Assembly: GCA_026394765.1 (NCBI GenBank)
Contig: JAPKXQ010000050.1
Coordinates: 1-41,906, forward strand
Source of the DNA: Methanomicrobiales archaeon
GTDB lineage: Archaea > Halobacteriota > Methanomicrobia > Methanomicrobiales > Methanospirillaceae
Direction: 5' to 3'
DNA length: 41,906 nt
Shown here: positions 35,723-41,906 of the stretch, one piece after another
How positions within the stretch are numbered: position 1 is the first letter of the stretch
How the letters are laid out: the number at the start of each line of letters is the position of its first letter
The notes under the pieces: model-generated
The model's database searches: none
Told to the model about the DNA's origin: nothing
Seen by the model: only the letters and a program-made list of their open reading frames with translations
Made by a program: the position numbers and the translations under genes

Positions 35723-36637
35723 ATGGATTTGAAAGGACCAAAAATCAAGGACTACATGAAAAGAGTCATCGTTGAGCCTGAAAAGAAAGTCAATCTTGCG
35801 AAGTACGATACAGGTTGGGCCCAGACCGAAGAGCTCAAAGACCTGGGAGAGAAGAAAGCCCAGGAGAAGCTTGTTCGGATGCTTGAGGAGAGCAGGACTA
35901 CGCTTGAAAAGTCACAGGACATCCTCTGGTCAGACCGGTCGTATGGCATCCTAATCGTCCTTCAGGGCATGGACACCGCAGGAAAGGACGGGACTATCCG
36001 TCATGTGATGTCGGGTGTCAACCCCCAGGGCTGCAGCGTCAATGGGTTCAAGGTCCCGAGCGCAGAAGAACACAGCCACGACTTCCTCTGGAGGTACTAC
36101 AATGTCCTCCCTCAAAGGGGCAAGATTGGGATATTCAACCGCTCATACTATGAGGATGTCCTTGTCGTGAAGGTCCACCCCGAACGGCTCGAAACACTCC
36201 CTCAAGACCTCGGCGCTGACAACGACGGATTCTGGAAAGGCCGGTACAAGGATATCACCGCATTTGAGAAGCACCTCGTCCGGAATGGGGTGGTTGTCCT
36301 GAAGTTCTTCCTCCACATATCGAAGGATGAACAGAAGCGCCGCCTCCTCGACCGCCTCGAGCACAAGGACAAGTACTGGAAGTTCTCTGTGGCAGACCTC
36401 GCAGAGCGGCAGTACTGGGATGACTATATGGAGGCATACGAGGAGATGCTCTCCGCGACCTCTACTGACTATGCACCCTGGTTCATCGTCCCTGCCGACT
36501 TCAAGTGGGTTGCACGAACATTCGTAGCCGAGGTCCTCGTCTCTGCGATTGAGGGACTAAACCTCTCGTATCCGAAGGTCAATGAAGAGACAGTAAAACA
36601 ACTTATGGAGGCTAAGGCGAAACTCGAAAATGAGTAG
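35723..36637 (+). CDS. ppk2: Polyphosphate kinase 2 (PPK2)
   Basis: A 304-residue nucleotide kinase that moves phosphate between polyphosphate and nucleoside mono- or diphosphates. Walker A is VLQGMDTAGKDGTIRHVM, Walker B is KIGIFNRSYYEDVLV, and the lid/base region is KDEQKRRLLDRLEHKDKYWKFS. The C-terminal DYAPWFIVPADFKWVARTFV block is typical. It is a single-domain form. GGAGTGAT precedes the ATG. It lies 56 bp after the ABC exporter on the same strand and may be co-transcribed. Confidence 0.94.
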   Translation: MDLKGPKIKDYMKRVIVEPEKKVNLAKYDTGWAQTEELKDLGEKKAQEKLVRMLEESRTTLEKSQDILWSDRSYGILIVLQGMDTAGKDGTIRHVMSGVNPQGCSVNGFKVPSAEEHSHDFLWRYYNVLPQRGKIGIFNRSYYEDVLVVKVHPERLETLPQDLGADNDGFWKGRYKDITAFEKHLVRNGVVVLKFFLHISKDEQKRRLLDRLEHKDKYWKFSVADLAERQYWDDYMEAYEEMLSATSTDYAPWFIVPADFKWVARTFVAEVLVSAIEGLNLSYPKVNEETVKQLMEAKAKLENE

Positions 36638-36900
36638 ACACTGTCAAAACCATCCAGTCAACTTTTTCCCTGTATCCTTAAATTCCAAAAATCTCTTTTC
36701 TCGTTTTATGCCACGACTCTAATCAGTTTCATACACTGGACGTGAGCGTGGGGTCAACCGGGGCATCTGGCATATCTTGGCAATTCGCCACTTCAAGAGG
36801 TGGTGGGATCTAAGAGATCAGGAAGAGTAAAGAGATCTAAATCTGGCTCTCAATGAAATAGGAAATTGCGGAAAATTATTCGCATCCTGCATCCATAGAT

Positions 36901-36913
36901 ACTTATTTATTAA
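36901..36913 (+). promoter_or_regulatory. TATA box of the CorA-fusion gene
   Basis: ACTTATTTATTAA lies 20-32 bp before ATG 36933. A transcription start about 25 bp downstream would fall at or just past that ATG, so the message may be leaderless at 36933 or begin translation at ATG 36966. Confidence 0.45.
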
Positions 36914-36932
36914 GATCACGCAGGTTCTGGCA

Positions 36933-38495
36933 ATGGAGGAGAATAGACAAGGAAAGCGCGATACCATGACAGATCCAAGCCGGGCATCTTCCAGGGATGC
37001 AGAGGGGACGCTGATTAGCATTGCGTCATGGCGTGACTGGGAGGATATCGGCAGAGAGGACAATAAGGAAGAGATCCGTCGGATCGTAGATGGTATCTTT
37101 CGCGAGCAGCTGATGGGGGGGCTTGCACTCCTCCTGATCCCCCTCCTCCTCCTAATCGACTTCGGGGGGTTGAGCCCCCCCCTATTATCCCTCTTTATCA
37201 TCCTCGATATGGCCATATGGCTCTTTTTCTTCCTTGAATACGTCTGTCGTCTCTGGGTTGCACCCGACAGGCGGGCCTATATCACATCCCCATGGAATAT
37301 TATCAATCTCGCAATCGTTGGTCTTCCTGCAGTAGCCCTTGTGTTAGGGGCAGGCTATGGTATATCCCGCTACTTCCGGGTCCTCCGTGTTATGCAGACG
37401 CTGCAGGTCCTTGTCTTTAGTGGAAGAAAGGTCCAGGCGCATCTGGATGGTAAGGAGGAGGAGTTGGGAGGGTTTAGTAAGGCAAAAGGTATCAGGGCCT
37501 GTGCATGCCCTCTCGCCTCCTCGCCTCTGTCACCGGCTAAAGGTCCTGATAAACCCCTTTGGTCGCCGTTTTCCCTGTCAGGGACAATGGACCCTTCAGC
37601 ACGAAGAGGGCTCTGGGTTGATGTAATCCACTGGACTGCGCAAGACCTCCCAGTACTATCTGCTCTCTCCGCTGTCCCGGTGATCTCACTCGAGCAGAAA
37701 CTGGCAGAGCGTGCCTGCCCTAGAGCGGATACTTCGGGTACCGCTATGGTGGTATTTCTCAAGGTCCCACGGGTCTTCCAGGATAAGAACGATTCGAGGA
37801 GATGGATCATTGCATGGGATGGGATCCTCCTCGTCAATGACAAGGAGGGTATCATTACGTTCTCCAGGCACGGGTCACCTCGTGTAGATCGCATCCCCTC
37901 TCTTCACCGCATGGATGGGACACCCCTCTCCAGTGCTTACGTCGTCTGGATCCTCATGGGCGAGGCGCTTACTATGGTAGAGGACCTTGTCATCAAAGCA
38001 GAGGAGCAGATGATGTACCTGGGGGCCCTTCCCTTTCGAAGTCTGCCATCCAATTTCCTGGAGATGATATATACAGGCCAGAAGGAGATATCAGTGATGC
38101 TCACCTGGGTCCTCCATACACGGGCAGCGCTGTCTGTGGTGCGCAGCGCTGAAGAGTCCCTATCGGGTGGGGAAGATGCAAAGAGCGTAATGATTCCCGC
38201 TCTCATCGATAGGTGTTCCTCACTGTCAGATAATGTAGAAAAAGTTCAGCAGGGTTTTTCGAGTTTGGTTGACTTCTACCTCAATACCACCTCGCTCCAG
38301 ATGAACCAGGTGATGAAGACACTTGCTGTTCTCACCGCTCTCACTATGGTCCCCACAATAATCGGTGGTCTCCTCGGAATGAAGCTCGTGGACAATCCCT
38401 GGCCCGCGACTCTTTTCCAGATGGTTACTGCGGTCTGTCTCCTCATGGTGGTAACCGCATGGGTCTACTTTAATCTTGGTTGGCTCAGAAGGTGA
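36933..38495 (+). CDS. Voltage-sensor-like domain fused to a CorA-family channel
   Basis: 520 residues. The N-terminal part has four membrane segments (about 61-78, 84-107, 121-141, 145-163). The fourth, ISRYFRVLRVMQTLQVL, carries spaced arginines like the S4 voltage sensor, and the second and third (FFFLEYVCRLWV, SPWNIINLAIV) resemble S2 and S3 of Ion_trans proteins. The remainder follows CorA: a beta/alpha cytoplasmic domain (LWVDVIHWTAQDL, WIIAWDGILLVNDKEGIITF), a long stalk helix (about 400-450) and two C-terminal helices. The pore motif GMN is replaced by GMK (482-484). ATG 36966 is an alternative start. It is probably a divalent-cation or other ion channel; specificity is uncertain. Confidence 0.75.
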   Translation: MEENRQGKRDTMTDPSRASSRDAEGTLISIASWRDWEDIGREDNKEEIRRIVDGIFREQLMGGLALLLIPLLLLIDFGGLSPPLLSLFIILDMAIWLFFFLEYVCRLWVAPDRRAYITSPWNIINLAIVGLPAVALVLGAGYGISRYFRVLRVMQTLQVLVFSGRKVQAHLDGKEEELGGFSKAKGIRACACPLASSPLSPAKGPDKPLWSPFSLSGTMDPSARRGLWVDVIHWTAQDLPVLSALSAVPVISLEQKLAERACPRADTSGTAMVVFLKVPRVFQDKNDSRRWIIAWDGILLVNDKEGIITFSRHGSPRVDRIPSLHRMDGTPLSSAYVVWILMGEALTMVEDLVIKAEEQMMYLGALPFRSLPSNFLEMIYTGQKEISVMLTWVLHTRAALSVVRSAEESLSGGEDAKSVMIPALIDRCSSLSDNVEKVQQGFSSLVDFYLNTTSLQMNQVMKTLAVLTALTMVPTIIGGLLGMKLVDNPWPATLFQMVTAVCLLMVVTAWVYFNLGWLRR

Positions 38496-38504
38496 GAGAG
38501 TTTT

Positions 38505-39089
38505 ATGAAACTAGCAGGTATATTCACCAAATCTCGGAGTGAGCATCTTACTGCGTCTGTCTCCTTCGTCTCTCTGTCGCAGTTCTATGATACAGACGAC
38601 CCCTCACCTGATGCAGAGCGTGCACTATCAGACAGGGCAGAAGATAAAATCTTACATGCGTATCTCGATGTGCCAAAAGGGCACCATGTCGAGGTCTGCG
38701 ACCGGATCGCTATCCAGTTTCCCAAGGTCGATATGACTCCGGAACAGGAGGTTGCAATAGTTTCGGCGGTCAGGTCGCACTTCAGTCGCCGTGCAGTGGA
38801 GATACGGCGTGCAACGAAACTCACAGTCCGCATCGGCCTCCGCGAGTTTCGGCTCACTATCGCGGTCTGCATCCCTTCTTTTGCCGGGATCGCACTCCTG
38901 ACACAGTTCCCCCGAGACCCTATACCCACTATCATTGAGAATGTCCTTGTCATTTTCTGCTGGGTTGTTATCTGGCAGCCATTCCAGTCCCTGGTCTTTG
39001 ACCGCTGGACTCAGGCTGAACAGGCAATTTTGTATGAGAAGATGGCAGAAGGAGAGATTACTGTAATCGCAATGCAGCATCAGTCCTGA
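38505..39089 (+). CDS. Hypothetical two-helix membrane protein
   Basis: 194 residues, starting 9 bp after the CorA-fusion stop, so very likely in the same transcript. A cytoplasmic N-terminal domain of about 120 residues precedes two membrane helices (LTIAVCIPSFAGIALLTQF and IIENVLVIFCWVVIWQPFQ) and a short C-terminal tail. No family recognised. Position suggests an accessory subunit of the channel, which is inference. Confidence 0.7.
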   Translation: MKLAGIFTKSRSEHLTASVSFVSLSQFYDTDDPSPDAERALSDRAEDKILHAYLDVPKGHHVEVCDRIAIQFPKVDMTPEQEVAIVSAVRSHFSRRAVEIRRATKLTVRIGLREFRLTIAVCIPSFAGIALLTQFPRDPIPTIIENVLVIFCWVVIWQPFQSLVFDRWTQAEQAILYEKMAEGEITVIAMQHQS

Positions 39090-39272
39090 TTATATGGAAA
39101 GTAATGGGAAGAAAAGGAGAGCGTCCGGAAGGCTGCACACCGGTTGCTATAACGTGGTGGGAGGAAGTTTCCCGAGAGACCAGGAATCCTCCATAGATTA
39201 GATCATGACTTCTATCTAACGGATCTGCAATTGAATGGGATACTTAGCATTGGGTGGGAACTTTCCATGGTT

Positions 39273-40907
39273 ATGTTGCCCACGGTGTGGGCATGTCGTA
39301 TTCTCAATTGTCAGCAACGGTAGCAGGAGCTACGGGAGAAGTATAAGACCGAGCGGGAAGCGAGGCGAAAAGGACACGAGGAAAAGTTTCGGGAGTAGGA
39401 GCGGGAGAGAGCTTGCGCCCGTTCCAATTAAGACGGGCTTTAGGATATTCTCCCCACTTCAACCAAAGGTACTGACATTTCAGAATGTGAGGTCCCTGCT
39501 CTGTCAGGAGACCCTCGCGGGCGCAGAGCTTCCTCCCAAGTTATTGAATTTCCAGGGAGGGAGGAAGCCCTCACCATCCTTCAGTCTGGCGACCCGATCA
39601 AGGGGATGCTGGCAAGCTTTGCCAGGGACCATGAAGGTGACCCGGTATTAGCAGAATGCCTCATCCTCTCGCTCGCGTCCAAGTCGGTCCTCAATACAAA
39701 AGGTCTTCATATCTCGGTGACTGGTCTATCAGGAAAGGGAAAGAGTCATGCGTTTCGTGCCCTGCTTCAGCAAGTCCCGCAGCGATTCCGGTTATCGGGC
39801 CGTATGAGTAACAAGGCCCTCTTCTATCTTGAGGATCCCAAACCCGGGACGATCATCGTTCTCGATGACACTACGTTATTAGAGGAGATGTACGAGATCC
39901 TCAAAGGAGTAACCACCTCTTTCCTAGAACCGTTCATCTACCGTACGGTATCAACTGACCGAAAAGGGATGGTCTGCACCATCCCGGAGCGCTGTGTGTG
40001 GTGGGTCGCGAAGGTAGACGGGGTAGGAGATGACTAGGTCTTCAACAGGATGCTCACCGTCTGGATCGATGATTCAATCGAGCAGGACAGTCGGGTCGTC
40101 ACCAGGATCCTCGGTAAGGATGTCGATATGCCGACTTTCGAGCAGGTAGAAAGAGAGGACCTTGAGATTTGTCGTGTGATGTAAGAGATCCTCGGAGACC
40201 TGCGGATCTTTGTTTCTGTACCGTTCGGTCCGCAGATCAGATTCAAAGATGCAGCAAACCGAAGAAACCCGGAGATGCTGATGAATCTTATCAAAGCATA
40301 TGCAGTCATCAGATTCATGCAGCGGGTGCAGATAGTATCGGGTGGAGTTATCTGTATCACTGCGACGAGCGAAGACTTTCAATCCGCATCTAATCTATAT
40401 ACTCTTTTAAATGGGATATCCGGAGGACAGACAACAAAACTCACCAAGCAGGAATCAGATATCCTGGACATCATCGATCAGAAGAAATGGCCTGATTTCA
40501 CTATCGCGATGCTGCAGAAGGCAACGGGTTTAGCTAATGGGACCTTGCATCGAAGTATTCATGGATACAGGGTACGGGGGTATTCCTATACCGGTCTCCT
40601 TGAAAAGTGCCCGGCGATAGCATACACGGATCGTATGGTGGTATGTGAGGAAGAAGGGGTATCGATGAGGCGGAGGAGTCATGCGTACACGTTTGATAAA
40701 GGACTCTATGAAGTCTGGTCGAAGGGCGGGATCACATGGATTGAGGACGAAATGAAACCTGCGAAAAATAATCAATCCCCAGCATCTCCCATAAAACCTG
40801 CGAAAAATTTCGCAGGTTTAGGAAACGATGATGAACGCCAGGATTCCTATTCTAAGTACATACACACACTTAGATCTAAAAGATCACGTACTCTGCGAAA
40901 AATTTGA
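39273..40907 (+). pseudogene. P-loop ATPase-type (helicase/primase-like) gene with six in-frame stops
   Basis: A single frame from ATG 39273 to 40907 reads as one protein, interrupted by TAG 39321, TAG 39396, TAA 39429, TAG 39441, TAG 40035 and TAA 40182. It includes a charged coiled-coil-like start (QELREKYKTEREARRKGHEE), a P-loop (SVTGLSGKGKSHAF, about 39717), a Walker B-like GTIIVLDD (39847), a motif NRMLTVWIDDSIEQDSRV just after the fifth stop, and a C-terminal winged-helix-like part (MLQKATGLANGTLHRSI). Uninterrupted pieces are 39444-40037 and 40185-40907. The layout suggests a replication or mobilisation protein of an integrated element; the exact family is not recognised. Confidence 0.7.
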
Positions 40908-41112
40908 TCGCACACAGAAAATTCAAGATGATTCTCAACTTTCTTCTGACTGTGTGTGTGAGATCCAGAATTTCGCAGATCTAAATCCGATCTCAAATGA
41001 TCTTGGAGCATCGAACGAACCGATATTGGATATTGCTCTGTTATCTCCCATACAAGTACGGGAGATGCAGCAAATCGCTCCGATTTTCGCAGAGAAGGTC
41101 ACTTTTTCGCAG
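40758..41112. repeat. Cluster of seven CTGCGAAA/TTTCGCAG sites with a 12-bp palindrome
   Basis: The octamer occurs at 40759, 40798, 40808 (inverse), 40893, 40971 (inverse), 41085 (inverse) and 41105 (inverse). The second and third form a near-continuous inverted repeat, AAACCTGCGAAA at 40794-40805 and TTTCGCAGGTTT at 40808-40819. The sites fall in different reading frames, so they are not explained by a repeated peptide. Confidence 0.6.
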
Positions 41113-41448
41113 AGTACCGAAGACAACGGGAAGGGCCTAAAAAAACCTGACTTTGAGACATCACCTCACGACTTCAAGAAGCTGGACTTTCCAGACCCCC
41201 ATCCATGCTCTGCGTGCGGGAGGAAGAAAGACTCCTGGTACATCGAGAAGCTCATGCCGAGAAGGAAGAAGCAACCAAGTTTGGACCCCTGGTATCTCTG
41301 CGAGAAATGTTATCAACAATTAGTCAAGGAGGAGCAGAAATCTTGTAACCCGCTCCCGGGGACGATCGTCCTACCTGACCTGGAATCAACCAACACCGAT
41401 CATGGCAGGTGCACTATCTGCAACCTGGTGCGGGGCTTCCTGGTATGA
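40828..41448 (+). pseudogene. Displaced C-terminal part of the preceding gene, with zinc-ribbon
   Basis: This frame overlaps the end of the preceding one by 80 bp and seems to continue it after a frameshift near 40880-40905. It encodes a polar linker and then a zinc-binding region (CSACGRKKDSWYIEKL ... YLCEKCYQQL) and CTICNLVRG. A second frameshift at about 41445 would continue as WYDRSRHLKVCDG. Read alone it is a 206-codon open frame with ATG, so it could still be expressed as a separate protein. Confidence 0.5.
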
Positions 41449-41525
41449 CCGGTCCCGCCACCTGAAGGTCTGCGATGGCACTAGGATTTCTTGCTAAGGG
41501 CTTGGCCAATCCCCAGGGAGGTATG

Positions 41526-41741
41526 ATGGCGAAGTGTCTGATCGTGGGGATCAATGACTACTGCGGTGAGAACGACCTCCAGGGGTGCGTGAATGATGTA
41601 CGGGATGTCGCGAACACGCTATCTGTCATCAACGTAACGCCTCCCTTTCAAAAGGCGGTTCGCAGTCAGGGCAATCAATTTGCTCCCAAAAACACTGATC
41701 CTCAAACAACTCTATACTTTTACCACAATCTTTGCAATTGA
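41526..41741 (+). pseudogene. Truncated caspase-like (metacaspase, C14) gene
   Basis: GGGAGGT precedes ATGATG at 41523-41528. The first 34 residues (AKCLIVGINDYCGENDLQGC, then VNDVRDVANTL) are the N-terminal strand and helix of a caspase-fold peptidase. The homology stops at about 41625, before the catalytic His and Cys, and the remaining 36 codons are antisense to the zinc-ribbon gene and not caspase-like. The peptidase is therefore inactive here, cut by a rearrangement or insertion. Confidence 0.65.
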
Positions 41742-41775
41742 TAGAATAACCAATAGAATCGGATGTATTTCTCAA
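41629..41775 (-). CDS. Small zinc-ribbon protein
   Basis: A 48-codon minus-strand frame, not obvious by length, reads SINCKDCGKSIELFEDQCFW then CPDCEPPFEREALR before TGA at 41629-41631. CxxC...CxxC spacing is that of a small zinc ribbon. The only start is TTG 41775, preceded by a TATA-like TTTTATTAAA about 10 nt upstream. It replaces the rest of the caspase gene, so its end marks a junction between two DNA segments. Confidence 0.45.
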   Translation of the reverse strand: MRNTSDSIGYSINCKDCGKSIELFEDQCFWEQIDCPDCEPPFEREALR

Positions 41776-41906
41776 TATCTCATTTTAATAAAAGTTTATC
41801 TGCAATGCGATCTCAAATCTTATCAATCTTGTGGAATATTTGATTTTCCCGAGATAGCAAAGAATGTAGTGAGCGATGCCCTCATACCTCGGAGATTAGA
41901 TATTTA
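41776..41906. other. AT-rich right edge
   Basis: No gene visible; AT-rich DNA that may be promoter for the minus-strand zinc-ribbon gene. Confidence 0.3.

Noticed and set aside
39235-39651. 138-codon plus-strand frame with a CPRCG motif
   Set aside because: Most of it is out of frame with the P-loop gene, whose frame gives better protein sequence here; the CPRCG motif may belong to that gene's N-terminus before a frameshift, but this is unsupported.
1-41906. tRNA or rRNA genes
   Set aside because: I saw no cloverleaf with conserved GTTCRANNC arm nor rRNA-like conserved stretches on either strand; a covariance search was not possible.

Overview
The window comes from a hydrogenotrophic, formate-using methanogenic archaeon, most likely of the order Methanomicrobiales (Methanosphaerula, Methanoregula or Methanolinea-like). 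The clearest evidence is an fdhA-fdhB pair for F420-dependent formate dehydrogenase, a methanofuran biosynthesis pair (mfnD-mfnF), archaeal small families (DUF2148, DUF2180, Mth938-like), archaeal TATA-type promoters, and large secreted proteins built from PKD, PEGA, NosD-type beta-helix and NEW3 modules. The assignment rests on reading the proteins; no database search was possible.

Layout. 1-350: end of an insertion sequence with three terminal repeats next to a truncated helix-turn-helix gene. 0.55-5.6 kb: secreted subtilase, a decayed ABC exporter gene, and a secreted CAP-domain protein. 5.6-8.6 kb: gene-poor, holding one small Fe-S protein (DUF2148), a probable dead pilin gene and a dispersed repeat. 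8.6-13.7 kb: minus-strand export block made of a MacB/LolD-like ABC pair with a membrane-anchored NEW3 protein, preceded by an ABC-2 ATPase/permease pair. 13.9-16.0 kb: stand-alone DnaJ-type zinc-finger protein, a secreted protein with a non-canonical start, aquaporin and DUF2180. 16.4-19.7 kb: fdhAB. 19.8-23.2 kb: zinc-ribbon protein, mfnF-mfnD operon with a small membrane zinc-ribbon protein, divergent surE. 23.3-25.4 kb: NosD/PKD/PEGA surface protein and an Mth938-like protein. 26.3-28.8 kb: MFS drug exporter and a DUF308 membrane protein. 29.0-32.0 kb: eroded accessory stretch (frameshifted AlbA_2 regulator, a gene remnant, repeats). 32.1-39.1 kb: heterodimeric ABC exporter, PPK2 polyphosphate kinase, a voltage-sensor-like/CorA fusion and a small membrane partner. 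39.2-41.9 kb: strongly decayed mobile-element-like region with a P-loop protein, a truncated caspase-like gene and an antisense zinc-ribbon gene.

How it works together. FdhAB feeds reduced F420 from formate to methanogenesis. MfnD and MfnF make the core of methanofuran, the first C1 carrier of that pathway. The rest is largely cell-surface and transport biology: secreted hydrolases and adhesin-like proteins, four ABC systems (one dead), an MFS exporter, aquaporin and a CorA-type channel.

The most interesting signals are: (1) a five-copy, roughly 60-bp dispersed repeat whose terminal hairpin keeps pairing through compensatory and G-U changes; (2) the voltage-sensor-like/CorA fusion with a changed GMN motif; (3) a gene with six in-frame stops that are all TAG or TAA; (4) perfect inverted repeats in several promoters; (5) an unusually high density of decaying genes for 42 kb.
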